From the NCBI RefSeq assembly GCF_000224785.1, contig NZ_AGAV01000005.1, positions 1 to 64,000 on the forward strand: 64,000 nt of DNA, in the 5' to 3' direction. Both the position numbers and the translations under genes were made by a program. The notes under the pieces were generated by a model. It worked only from the letters and a program-made list of their open reading frames with translations. It had not been told where the DNA came from and ran no database searches. Source of the stretch: Lentibacillus jeotgali (lineage in GTDB: Bacteria > Bacillota > Bacilli > Bacillales > Amphibacillaceae). Positions within the stretch are counted from its first letter, which is position 1; each line of letters begins with the position of its first letter. Positions 9,429 to 18,472 of the stretch are shown here, piece after piece.

Positions 9429-11624
9429 ATGTTGGTTAGTTTTCAACTTAAGGCAGTTGGTGAATTGATGGAAAGTATAGAAGATGAAAGCAAAGAAGTT
9501 ATTTTTAAGAGTCCGACTGGATCTGGCAAGACGATAATGCTTTCACACTTTATGAGCGAATTTGGAAAGGGTAATTTTGGAAATGTCTTTGTATGGCTAA
9601 CTCCAGGTCGAGGCAATCTTGAAGAACAAAGTAAAGAGAAAATGGATAAGTATATTCCTAACAGTCAAACTAAGCTTTTGAGTGATGTAATGGCAGATGG
9701 ATTTAAAGAGAATGATTCTTGCTTTATTAATTGGGAAAAATTAACCAAAACAGGTAATACAGCATTAAGAGAAGGTGAAAAAGCGAACTTTCAAGAACAT
9801 ATAAATCGAGCACATAGTGATGGCCTTGAATTTATAATAATTGTTGATGAGTCACATCAAAACAACACCGTAAAAGCTAATGATATTTTAGAACTGTTTA
9901 ATCCTAAGAAGATTATCCGTACCTCTGCTACTCCAAATAAAACTACTAAATCAACGGTTGTTGAAGTTAGTGAAGAGGATGTAATTGCAGAAGGCTTAAT
10001 AAAGAAAATGCTTATAATCAATGAAGGTTTTGGTCGTTCAGTTAACATAGATAGTCAAGTTAATTATCTTCTTGATAGGGCGTTAGACAAACAAAAAGAA
10101 CTAAAATCTGCTCTTCAAGAAGAAGGGTCTATAGTTAATCCCCTGATCATTGTTCAACTTCCAAATAATAGCGAATGGATGCAGGGTGAAGTAGAACGAT
10201 ACTTATCAACAAAAGATATAACCTACGAAAATGGTTTGCTAGGTGTTTGGTTAAGTGAACGGAAACAAAATCTTGAAAACATCGAAAGGCTTGATGCTCA
10301 ACCTATTATAGTAATTATTAAGCAAGCAATAGCAACTGGCTGGGACTGTCCTAGATCGCAGATATTAGTAAAGTTAAGAGAAAATACTAGTGAGACATTT
10401 GAAATACAAACTATAGGAAGAATAAGAAGAATGCCTGAATTAAAGCATTATGGTAGTGATATTTTAGATTCCTGTTACCTATATACTTTCGATGAAAAAT
10501 TCACAGAAGGTGTTAAGTTCCATTTTGGAAAAGGTGCGTTAGATGCAGTTAGACTATTTTTGAAAAAGGATTATCGGAAAGTGAGTTTGACGAGTGAACA
10601 AAAGTCGGTTCTGGGAATTTCAACAGACCCTAAACAAGCTCTTGACACAATGGCTCTTTATTATCAAAAGGCATATGGAGCATCTACTAGAAAACAAGAA
10701 AACCAAACTCGATTACGGACACGGGGATACGCCTTTTCAAATAATATTGTTAAAAAAACGTATACCGGAGAAGTACATACTTTAACAGCAAAGGAATTTG
10801 AAAAATTGGATAGTGTGGATATGATTGAACAACTAAATACACACAAGCATGGGCGAGAGTATCATAATAGAGTAGGGTCTTTGGGGGTTAAATTGAGTTT
10901 ACCTTACGAGCATATGAATACTATTATACGACGACTGTTCGATAAAAATGTGAATTATCAACATAAAATACTGAACTTAGATACTAGGGATGTTTACGCT
11001 TTTGTTATAAATAACTTTAACAAATTAAAAGAGGATTTTCGCATTGCTATGTCAAGTCCGGAATATCAAAACCACCTTTCTTTACCAACGATTGCTGAGA
11101 AAGAGTTTCGTCTACCAAGAGAAATTCTATTTACTTATGATGGGAGCAATAGGTTACAGCAAGAATATGAAAGTAATGTTTATAAAGGTTACTTATCTTC
11201 AGCTGAATTCCGATCAGATTCAGAAAAATCGTTCGAAAAGTACTGTGAGGATTCAAATAATGTTGACTGGATTTATAAAAATGGGGATAAAGGAAATGAG
11301 TATTTTTCCATTGTGTATTTAGATAACTCTGGAAACCAAAGGACGTTTTACCCTGATTATGTTATTTCATCAAACGGAGAAATGTGGGTAATAGAAACCA
11401 AAGGTGGATTTAATAGAAGTGGTGAATCGGAAGATATAGATCAGTTTTCTCCTAAAAAATTTGAAATTTTGAAGAGATATTTGAATAAACATGATTTAAA
11501 AGGTGGTTTTGTAAGAAAAGACAAAAGTAATAATGAGTTATTTATTTGTATGGACAGTTACCATGACGATATCTCAAGTGAAGAATGGATGTTGTTAGAT
11601 GAAGCCTTGGAAAAACACTCTTGA
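9429..11624 (+). CDS. res: Type III restriction endonuclease subunit (Res)
   Basis: A 731-residue superfamily 2 helicase-nuclease. Walker A is FKSPTGSGKTIML at about 26-38, the DEAD-like box reads VDESHQ, a SAT-type motif appears as RTSATPNKT, and motif VI lies around QTIGRIRRMPE. The C-terminal PD-(D/E)xK nuclease shows YPDYVIS followed by MWVIETKGG near residues 640-660. The product cuts DNA when two unmethylated sites are found, in complex with Mod. It follows mod by six bases, so the two are one operon. It is shorter than the roughly 970-residue EcoP15I subunit but has all the domain landmarks. Confidence 0.85.
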   Translation: MLVSFQLKAVGELMESIEDESKEVIFKSPTGSGKTIMLSHFMSEFGKGNFGNVFVWLTPGRGNLEEQSKEKMDKYIPNSQTKLLSDVMADGFKENDSCFINWEKLTKTGNTALREGEKANFQEHINRAHSDGLEFIIIVDESHQNNTVKANDILELFNPKKIIRTSATPNKTTKSTVVEVSEEDVIAEGLIKKMLIINEGFGRSVNIDSQVNYLLDRALDKQKELKSALQEEGSIVNPLIIVQLPNNSEWMQGEVERYLSTKDITYENGLLGVWLSERKQNLENIERLDAQPIIVIIKQAIATGWDCPRSQILVKLRENTSETFEIQTIGRIRRMPELKHYGSDILDSCYLYTFDEKFTEGVKFHFGKGALDAVRLFLKKDYRKVSLTSEQKSVLGISTDPKQALDTMALYYQKAYGASTRKQENQTRLRTRGYAFSNNIVKKTYTGEVHTLTAKEFEKLDSVDMIEQLNTHKHGREYHNRVGSLGVKLSLPYEHMNTIIRRLFDKNVNYQHKILNLDTRDVYAFVINNFNKLKEDFRIAMSSPEYQNHLSLPTIAEKEFRLPREILFTYDGSNRLQQEYESNVYKGYLSSAEFRSDSEKSFEKYCEDSNNVDWIYKNGDKGNEYFSIVYLDNSGNQRTFYPDYVISSNGEMWVIETKGGFNRSGESEDIDQFSPKKFEILKRYLNKHDLKGGFVRKDKSNNELFICMDSYHDDISSEEWMLLDEALEKHS

Positions 11625-12053
11625 TACATTGGAAGATATGAAAAACGCTAATTAGCTAAAGATATACTTGAAAGTTAATCTTAAGTTCGTAAAATAGTTT
11701 TAACTGCTCTAAAGTGCATATTGATCGTTACACATTACACATTTCAAAACCAGCATCTGGAAGTACATATGTTCTAATTATAGAAGCGATTGCAGTATCA
11801 CCCAGAAAAGGACAATGCTGATGATTACGGGGCTGGAAGTACATGAATGGCATGATGTAAGAGCTGTCATAAACCCATTATAGATAAAGGATTTGGCTCT
11901 TATATATGTCTGAATCCAAAAAGCCTCTAATTGGTTCACTAAAACTTATGGGAGTTTTATTCTGCCATAAACATTTTATAGTAAATACAAAAAGCTATTT
12001 TATTAACCTTTTAATGAAACTTTAATATTTATTAGTAAAAAGGAGCATTCATA
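11625..12053. other. Intergenic gap between the two defence systems
   Basis: This stretch of 429 bases is AT-rich and has no supported gene. Short frames are present, none with a binding site. AAGGAG at 12041-12046 serves the next gene. I see no clear terminator for res. Confidence 0.4.
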
Positions 12054-13943
12054 ATGAGATTAAAATCTGTGAGTATCCAAAATTATAGAACATTTGAGAA
12101 TGTCACAATTAACTTTTCTGATTATGGTGTCATGGTTGGTGCCAATAATTCGGGTAAAACTAGTGTTTTTTCTCTACTAGATAAAATTTTAAATCCCTTT
12201 AAAAGTCTTTATTATAGTGATTTTGAAGTCAGTGACTTCAGGAATTTAGACGAATCATTAGTAGTAGATATGGTATTTGATTATTTAAGTGAGGCACATT
12301 TAAGCGAGTTTAAATTTTACCTTAAACGAATTGAACTTGAAGAATCTCAGCCAGAAGAGGAAGGTATACAAATTCATTTAAGGTATATGTGTAAATATGA
12401 TACATCAACTGAGAGTTTTTCAAAAAAAATATTCATCATGGCAGAAGATGAAGAAATCCGTCTCAGCGAAAAACAAAGGAAACTATTTCCTTTTATATAT
12501 AGGGGAGCCCAAAAAGACAATAGAACAGAATTAAAAATGGGAAGAAATACTTTTCTTAATCGTTTGGTAGGCACTATAGATATAGATAGTAAAGCCAAGG
12601 AATCAATTCAAAAATTAATTGAAAAAGCTTCAGATATACTTTCTGATGAATTAAAGGAGGTTTCTAAATTAATAGAAAAAAATTCAAAGCATGTTATAGA
12701 TTATCCTGTGAACAATGAGGGAGAGGAAGAGGAAGAGGAAGAGGAAGAGGAAGAGCACAATATACGTTTTAATCTTTTGAATTTAGAATCAGATAAGCTT
12801 TTAAGTAATCTCGAAATATATATATTTGAAGCTTTTAAATCAGATTTCGAAGCTCTTACCAAACAGGGCTTAGGATATCAAAATGCCATTGTACTTGCAA
12901 TTTTTAAGAGCTTTGCAACATCTGCAATAAAAGGGAATACGATTTTAGCATTAGAAGAACCAGAATTGTTTCTTCCACCTCATTCACAGCGAGCATTGGC
13001 TAGAGATTTTAAGCATTTATCTGTAGATAACCAGATACTTATAGCTACACATTCCCCTTCTTTCATGTTGAATACAAACCCTAGGGATATTATTATTTTG
13101 AGAAAGTCATTTAGTGGTAGTACAACAGTATCTCAATTTAATCAAGATGCTACACCAAAGGAGCTAGAATGGTTTAGCAAGAGAGTGAATGCTATAAATG
13201 GAGAGGCATTTTTTTCAAATGTAGTATGTTTGGTAGAGGGTGAAACTGAAGAAGGGGCTCTAAATGAGTTATCTTATAAATTGGATACAGAAAACTCTAG
13301 TTTTTCATTTGATAAATATGGGGTTACTGTTTTAAATTGTGGAGGAAAAACTAAAATAAAAGAATTTAATCGCCTTGTAAAATATTTTTCATTACCAACT
13401 GTAGCTTTGATAGATTTTGATGCTGATAAAAATAACTCCGAATTTGATAGGGATGAAGGCGAAATAGATACTTTAAAAGGAATGGTTGACGAATTAATTC
13501 AATTTCCCAGGGAACCAGAGTGGGGTGATTTTGAAGGGGTTCTAACTAAAAAAGCTCCTATTATAAATTTGTTAAGAATATTAGACGATCTAGAAATAAA
13601 AAAGCTTTTCTGTGGACAGCTGGTGAAATTAAACAAAGTCTTAAGTTTTGGAGAAGACACTAGTTTTATAAGACAGGTATCATCACAGGAAAACATTAAT
13701 ATATATGATCTTGTAGAAGTTAAAGAACATATTAAAGGTATAGACCCGTCTTATGTAATGACATGGTTTCGAGCTGCGATTAAAGAAACCTTGAAAAAGG
13801 AAAAATCAGCAATTACAGGTAAAGTAGTTGCCTCTAATTTAAGTGGAGCTGATATTCCAGATGATTTTGCTAGGGTAATAAGAACTTGTATTTATATATC
13901 TAAGAATCGCCTTAAGCAGGAACAGGAGAATATCAATGAATGA
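12054..13943 (+). CDS. gajA: Gabija-like GajA: OLD-family ATPase/TOPRIM nuclease
   Basis: A 629-residue class 2 OLD-type protein. The N-terminal ABC-type ATPase has Walker A in VGANNSGKTS (29-37), Walker B in LALEEPELFLPP (about 300), and the H-loop in IATHSP (about 325). The C-terminal TOPRIM domain shows CLVEGETEEGAL near 394 (catalytic Glu) and LIDFDADKN near 452 (the DxD). GajA of Gabija is a sequence-specific nicking nuclease that is held off by nucleotides and released during phage replication. The gene overlaps a UvrD-like helicase by eight bases, the arrangement that defines Gabija. A run of eleven glutamates (residues 224-234) interrupts the ATPase. It is somewhat longer than the 578-residue B. 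cereus protein. An unrelated OLD-UvrD pair is possible. Confidence 0.8.
   Translation: MRLKSVSIQNYRTFENVTINFSDYGVMVGANNSGKTSVFSLLDKILNPFKSLYYSDFEVSDFRNLDESLVVDMVFDYLSEAHLSEFKFYLKRIELEESQPEEEGIQIHLRYMCKYDTSTESFSKKIFIMAEDEEIRLSEKQRKLFPFIYRGAQKDNRTELKMGRNTFLNRLVGTIDIDSKAKESIQKLIEKASDILSDELKEVSKLIEKNSKHVIDYPVNNEGEEEEEEEEEEEHNIRFNLLNLESDKLLSNLEIYIFEAFKSDFEALTKQGLGYQNAIVLAIFKSFATSAIKGNTILALEEPELFLPPHSQRALARDFKHLSVDNQILIATHSPSFMLNTNPRDIIILRKSFSGSTTVSQFNQDATPKELEWFSKRVNAINGEAFFSNVVCLVEGETEEGALNELSYKLDTENSSFSFDKYGVTVLNCGGKTKIKEFNRLVKYFSLPTVALIDFDADKNNSEFDRDEGEIDTLKGMVDELIQFPREPEWGDFEGVLTKKAPIINLLRILDDLEIKKLFCGQLVKLNKVLSFGEDTSFIRQVSSQENINIYDLVEVKEHIKGIDPSYVMTWFRAAIKETLKKEKSAITGKVVASNLSGADIPDDFARVIRTCIYISKNRLKQEQENINE
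12723..12752 (+). repeat. GAGGAA hexanucleotide repeat in gajA
   Basis: Five perfect tandem GAGGAA units plus one further GAG encode an uninterrupted run of eleven glutamates. Unit gain or loss would lengthen or shorten the acidic loop by two residues without changing frame. Confidence 0.9.
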
Positions 13944-15765
13944 CTTGAAAATTCAAGAAATCCTTGATTGGGAGTCTTCAGCAATGGTTTCAGCTGGTCC
14001 CGGAACAGGAAAAACTAAATTACTAATTAGAAAACTTGAAAAGTTTGAACAGGAAGGAAGACTTGACCCTTACGGTCAAAAAGTATTAGTTTTAACATTT
14101 AATAAAAAGGCTTCTTTAGAATTACAAACACGGATAGAGATGGCTGACATTGATGATCCAAGTTTTATTGAAGTTTTTACTTATCATGGGCTAGGACATA
14201 GGATTTTAAGTACTTATGGTCCTTTAATTGGTTTACCAAGTTCCTTAGTATTATTTCCACCTGATGAGAACAAAACAATAATCAAGGATTTAGAGACATA
14301 TTATGAAGCCTATTCATTTAATTTATTCTATCAAAAATACGTTTCGATTTACGAAGAGGAAGAAAAAGAACGCTTTGTACAAAAACACGCACCTGGGTAT
14401 GGAAAAGCTTTAGATATTTATTTACAACATAAAGTTGATAACGGTTACATAAATTATTCTGATTTAATATCAAAATGTATTGATTTATTGAAAAACAAAG
14501 AATGGTTAAGGAGAATTTTCCAAAACGCATATCCATTTATTTTAGTGGACGAATTTCAGGACACTGATCAAGTACAGTTCGAACTGCTTTCTTTAATTGG
14601 GAAAGGATCTAACGTACTTTCTGTAGCTGATGAAGATCAGGTTATTTATGAATTTAGAGGAGCGGAAGATCAAAATATTCAAAGGTTTATCGATGTATTT
14701 AATGCTAAAACATTTAATCTCTCTTATAACTATAGATCCACAAATAATATTGTCCAAGTTGCTAACTCATTAATAAGTTATAATGAGAATAGAAAGTCTA
14801 AAACCCCAATGCATACAAACAATAATGATGGCGAAAAAATTAAACTATACTTGAGTGAGGATGTTGATGAAGAAGTAAAAAAAATAAAAAGCTTGGTTTT
14901 ACATTGGATTGAAGAAGGGGAAGGTAATTCTGCAGTTCTTCTAAGAGAAAGAGCCAACATGTGTAGTCAGATTATCTCTCGCGTTTCAAAATCCCTAGAG
15001 GAAGCTAATATTCAATATTATAGATTAAAACAAAATATGATAATTAATGATAAAGTTGTTAAGTGGGTTATTTCAGCATTATCTTTCAAAGAAGATCCTA
15101 GTCTATATTCGCTTGCAGGTTTTGTTATATATCTACCTGGTATAGGTGAAAAAAGTGTACAAAAAATATATGATTATATTGAAACTCACGGAGATAACTC
15201 ATATAAGGATGTGGATATCTCAATATTTTTCACTAGGAAACAGTCGAATACTGTTAATAAAATATTAGATAAACTATTTGATTTAGAGGATATATTAGAC
15301 GTATTTGATTATGATTGCGAAAAAGTTTATGAAGGTAAAGAAAGTGATTTCAAAAATAAAAAGAGCTTTTATAGAAATATACGTTCACTATTATGGAAAG
15401 AATCAAAGGGATCTTCTAAAGCATTGGTAAGAAATTATGAGTATATGCTTGATATCAGTAATTTATTAAAATTAGCCAAAAATGAAGTGTTTATTGGCAC
15501 AATACACCAAGTTAAAGGATTACAATTTGATAACGTCATTATTGCGGGGGTAGCTGGTGGTTACTTTCCTAAAATAGGAAGAGGGTTAGAGAATTCAATT
15601 CAAGAAGAGCGACGTTTGTTTTATGTAGGCATTACTCGTGCACAAAAAAACTTATGTATTGCAGCGTCAAGGCAATGGTATAATCCTATTGAACAGAATG
15701 CTGAGAGGTTGAGTATATCTCCCTTTTTACGTGAACTTGACAAAGAACATGTAACTATCGAATAA
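13936..15765 (+). CDS. gajB: Gabija-like GajB: UvrD/Rep-family helicase
   Basis: A 609-residue superfamily 1 helicase with all main motifs: Walker A in SAGPGTGKTKLL (17-28), motif Ia around VLTFNKKAS, Walker B in VDEFQDTDQVQ, motif III in ADEDQVIYEFRGA, motif IV in NYRSTNNIV, motif V in HQVKGLQFDNVI, and motif VI in LFYVGITRAQKNL. In Gabija, GajB pairs with GajA in a large complex and is thought to sense DNA ends or consume nucleotides. Its start overlaps the gajA stop by eight bases, so the two are translationally coupled. It is longer than the 494-residue reference GajB. A hairpin at 15927 closes the operon. Confidence 0.82.
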   Translation: MNDLKIQEILDWESSAMVSAGPGTGKTKLLIRKLEKFEQEGRLDPYGQKVLVLTFNKKASLELQTRIEMADIDDPSFIEVFTYHGLGHRILSTYGPLIGLPSSLVLFPPDENKTIIKDLETYYEAYSFNLFYQKYVSIYEEEEKERFVQKHAPGYGKALDIYLQHKVDNGYINYSDLISKCIDLLKNKEWLRRIFQNAYPFILVDEFQDTDQVQFELLSLIGKGSNVLSVADEDQVIYEFRGAEDQNIQRFIDVFNAKTFNLSYNYRSTNNIVQVANSLISYNENRKSKTPMHTNNNDGEKIKLYLSEDVDEEVKKIKSLVLHWIEEGEGNSAVLLRERANMCSQIISRVSKSLEEANIQYYRLKQNMIINDKVVKWVISALSFKEDPSLYSLAGFVIYLPGIGEKSVQKIYDYIETHGDNSYKDVDISIFFTRKQSNTVNKILDKLFDLEDILDVFDYDCEKVYEGKESDFKNKKSFYRNIRSLLWKESKGSSKALVRNYEYMLDISNLLKLAKNEVFIGTIHQVKGLQFDNVIIAGVAGGYFPKIGRGLENSIQEERRLFYVGITRAQKNLCIAASRQWYNPIEQNAERLSISPFLRELDKEHVTIE

Positions 15766-15877
15766 CATTTTGCTTAGATACTTCAATTAACATGTATTAC
15801 TTTAATACAACATCCATGAATTATTCGACCACCACCTTAACAAAAGGAAGCACTGGAAGATCTTCTTATATTAAAAA

Positions 15878-15911
15878 GGTTTATGTGAGGTTTTAAAACC
15901 TCACATAAACC
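15878..15911. repeat. 34-bp perfect palindrome downstream of gajB
   Basis: Seventeen bases starting GGTTTATGTGAGG (15878-15894) are followed with no spacer by their exact reverse complement (15895-15911). There is no U-tract after it. It could be a protein-binding operator, a recombination or integration relic, or part of a processed RNA end. Confidence 0.85.
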
Positions 15912-15926
15912 TCACAAATTTCAATG

Positions 15927-15963
15927 AAAACACGAAAATGAGCGAAGACAAGTTCGTGTTTTT
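15927..15963 (+). terminator. Terminator of the Gabija operon
   Basis: AAACACGAA (15928-15936) pairs with TTCGTGTTT (15953-15961) and leads into a short T-run, 160 bases after gajB. The rest of the stretch from 15766 to 16146 shows no gene. Confidence 0.55.
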
Positions 15964-16146
15964 GGGTTTCTAATAATACATAGGGATAAAAATAATGTAT
16001 TAACGAAACGCTAAATAAACTTATCAAGTACGGGCGGCATGATGTAACCATGCTTTAGCGTCCATTAATGTAATGATTATTGCTGCTTTCACGGCTTGAA
16101 ACTTAAATCTTTACAGAGTCTGCATAATATATGCATTGCAAATGAA

Positions 16147-16184
16147 AAAGAAAGCCAATCAGGTGGGGTGGATTGGCTTTCTTT
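16147..16184 (-). terminator. Terminator of the SGNH hydrolase gene
   Basis: A perfect 14-base stem (AAAGAAAGCCAATC and complement) with a ten-base loop lies nine bases after the stop of the minus-strand gene. On that strand the stem is followed by further T residues. Confidence 0.8.
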
Positions 16185-16192
16185 CATGTAAT

Positions 16193-17554
16193 TCATCTGT
16201 TCATGGAATCATTCATCGTTGGCAATTTAATAGTTTGATTCGGATATATTAAATTTGGGTTCTGAATCTGATCTCGGTTAGCTTGGTATATAGCTCGTAC
16301 CTCCTCTGTAATCTGCTTATTGGTTTGTTCCCCGGAGTAATTTTCTTTTGAGATGGTCCATAGGTTGTCACCTGCTTTTACTGTATACGACGATTCTTTC
16401 GGTTTACCTCGGTTTTTCACCAGCTCAGTGGTAATTTCTAAAGCCTTGCCGGTGTCAATACTGCTATCGCCAAAAGTGTAGACTGTGGTGTATTCTGACG
16501 GAATAGTACCATCAGTAATCGCTTTAGCAAAATTACTAACTTCACCGTTATAGACCTTCTCGAAAACACCATCGTCTGTCGTAATGTTGGAATTTAATAG
16601 ATACGTAGCCATATGTTTTTGGCTTCTGTTGGATAAATGGTATTCGTCATAAGTATAGAAATCATCAGGGTTCCAGCCCGCTGCTTTAGGGTTATAATAT
16701 TTGCTGTTGGTTGAGTAATTGCCATAACCACCATAGATGTCTTCTGCATTGTTCGTAGGGAAAATATTGCTGTTGTCTTCAGAGACTAAGGCATAACCAT
16801 AGGCTGGTACCCAGTCGGAAATCATATAAAAGCCCATGCTTTTATATCCGAATTTTTCAAAGCCCTGTTCTTCAATGTTGGCACGCAATCGCTGATTATG
16901 TCCGTAAATAACCTCTACATCGTTAGGAGTGGTATCCAAAGCAAGATAATCTTCAATCTTTTGAACAACCTGTTGGTTTCTTATGTCATTAAAACTTGTC
17001 AAATCAGTACGCTGATCTACAAAGCGATTCGGTAGCAATATATATTTGGCGCCAGCTTCTACAAGATTCTGGACCATTTTAAGGGCAAAGTCACTAGATA
17101 ATTTTGCCGCACGTTCAGCCCCTAGTTCTTCAACGGCATAAGTATCGTTCCCGCCGACGCTAATAATATAGAGTGCTTCAGGATCTGCTTTTTCATTCAT
17201 ATCCTCTAGAAATCTTTCGGTTTGTTGTACGCCGCCCCATCCTTTTAGCCAAGAGGACCAATTGGAACGTTCATCCGCAGCACCTTTAGTACCGGTCATG
17301 ACACCAGTAAAAGCTCCACCGACTGCATAATTTGTCAAATTATCATAATCACCAGCCAACTCATTCGCAATGTACTCAGAGAAGACCCGGCCGTTAGAAT
17401 AGCGACCTTTCCAGTAGTGCTCAGTGTCAGCTTTTATATACATTTTATCAGCAGGATTAAAGCCTTCTGCTGGCTGTGCTGCCATTACTTCTGGGGGTAT
17501 GGCCATAATAGAAAAAAGTGTAAAAATTAAGGTCAATAAAGACATTTTCTTCAT
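16193..17554 (-). CDS. Secreted SGNH/GDSL hydrolase with LysM, circularly permuted order
   Basis: A 453-residue exported esterase/lipase-like protein. A signal peptide (1-26, ending MAA) is followed by an SGNH fold whose blocks are out of order. The stretch that normally comes after the nucleophile is at the N-terminus (GRYSNGRVFSEY, 51-61; block II NYAVGGA, 75-81). Block III SVGGND is at 132-137 and block V DEYH at 303-306. Block I, with the nucleophile serine, VYTFGDSSIDTG, comes last at 358-369. A LysM domain (about 389-448, SYTVKAGDNLWTI to YPNQTIKLP) should anchor the enzyme to peptidoglycan. The start has GGAGG seven bases upstream. The gene is monocistronic. The substrate is unknown; thermolabile-hemolysin-type lipases share the NGRV/WVEY pattern. 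Confidence 0.8.
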   Translation of the reverse strand: MKKMSLLTLIFTLFSIMAIPPEVMAAQPAEGFNPADKMYIKADTEHYWKGRYSNGRVFSEYIANELAGDYDNLTNYAVGGAFTGVMTGTKGAADERSNWSSWLKGWGGVQQTERFLEDMNEKADPEALYIISVGGNDTYAVEELGAERAAKLSSDFALKMVQNLVEAGAKYILLPNRFVDQRTDLTSFNDIRNQQVVQKIEDYLALDTTPNDVEVIYGHNQRLRANIEEQGFEKFGYKSMGFYMISDWVPAYGYALVSEDNSNIFPTNNAEDIYGGYGNYSTNSKYYNPKAAGWNPDDFYTYDEYHLSNRSQKHMATYLLNSNITTDDGVFEKVYNGEVSNFAKAITDGTIPSEYTTVYTFGDSSIDTGKALEITTELVKNRGKPKESSYTVKAGDNLWTISKENYSGEQTNKQITEEVRAIYQANRDQIQNPNLIYPNQTIKLPTMNDSMNR

Positions 17555-17791
17555 TATTTTTCCTCCTATTTGTTATTTAAGATTAGTAATTAATAGCTTT
17601 GAATGTTTGTGCTTTGCTCCCATCTTATTCAATGTATTGTTATATGAATCTTTTCTATGCCCTTTTCAATCACATCCTTTCGACACCTAAACATCCAGAA
17701 TATTAACATAACATACAAAGTAAAATGTCCAAAATCGAGTATTTTCAAGCATTATTGATATAGTTCTAGAGATTTTGAGTAAAATCAGTAT

Positions 17792-17832
17792 AAACATTAT
17801 ACAATATATAATTTTGATATTGTATAATGTTT
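17792..17832. repeat. 16-bp inverted repeat upstream of the hydrolase gene
   Basis: AAACATTATACAATAT (17792-17807) is repeated perfectly inverted at 17817-17832 around a nine-base loop. It lies about 240 bases upstream of the hydrolase start in an AT-rich gap (17555-18092) that otherwise holds no gene. It could be an operator or a terminator. Confidence 0.6.
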
Positions 17833-18092
17833 GTTATTCATGAGATGTTGTGACTTCTTGTTCTCCGCGCAGGTGATTAGGTCCGTTGTATTAACCCGTT
17901 ATTGCTAGTCTCATAATGTTTTGCATAAACAGCCCCTACGCTAATTGGTGATAAATATACTCAAAACCTTTATTCCTACTCTGCCGGAAGAAACATTAAT
18001 TCATAAGTGGTATAAAAGATGGGAGAGGAATGGGCGGCTTTTATTGGAATTGTTTTATCTCGTGTGGAATTAATGAAAGGAGTAACACAGTC

Positions 18093-18194
18093 ATGCAATA
18101 TGAAGAGGATGTCAAAAACCGTGTAAAACGTATTGAAGGACAAGTCAGAGGGCTTAACCGTATCAGTAGTATGACATGGCACTGCCACAATTAA
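18093..18194 (+). pseudogene. Truncated CstR/CsoR-family regulator remnant
   Basis: The first 21 codons encode nearly the same residues as the intact CstR gene at 53174 (MQYEEDVKNRVKRIEGQVRG). Even the upstream bases, including ATGAAAGGAGT, are similar. After residue 21 the frame runs into unrelated residues and stops at 18194, so the cysteines and most of the helical bundle are gone. This is the decayed 5' end of a second CstR gene. Confidence 0.75.
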
Positions 18195-18276
18195 TTAAAA
18201 TGGAGAAGAAACAGGACATCAATATAATTGCCTGCCTGTACGATGACGATGGATTTATTGGGATTCCAGAAGAAAG

Positions 18277-18414
18277 ATGCTGCTGCTTGTGCTGAAAATA
18301 CGAACACGGATGTTGATAGCTTCCTCGATGGCTATTATATTCATTTCATCGATTGGTTCAACTGCAGGTAAATCATGACTGAAAAGGTGCTGTTTGTTCC
18401 AGCCGTTATAGCCG
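18277..18414 (+). pseudogene. TauE/SafE permease remnant
   Basis: The codons from 18277 read MLLLVLKIRTRMLIASS and then [13 protein letters not shown]. This closely matches the interior of the intact TauE protein at 55745-56527 ([20 protein letters not shown]). A frameshift at about 18375 then continues [13 protein letters not shown], matching the next residues of the intact protein. Only about 45 codons survive. Together with the CstR remnant 80 bases upstream it shows a second, degraded copy of a sulfur locus. Confidence 0.75.
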
Positions 18415-18427
18415 TAAATGAATTCAC

Positions 18428-18457
18428 AAGCACCGCCACTATTTTGTGGCGGTGCTT
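18428..18457 (-). terminator. Terminator after the histidine kinase gene
   Basis: A perfect 12-base GC-rich stem (AAGCACCGCCAC and complement) with a six-base loop lies 15 bases beyond the kinase stop. The U-tract is poor on both strands. Confidence 0.6.
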
Positions 18458-18472
18458 TGTACAGCATTTCTT

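Noticed and set aside
18195-18276. Additional sulfur-transfer gene between the CstR and TauE remnants
   Set aside because: The 80 bases contain no recognisable match to the DsrE, rhodanese or TusA genes of the intact locus.
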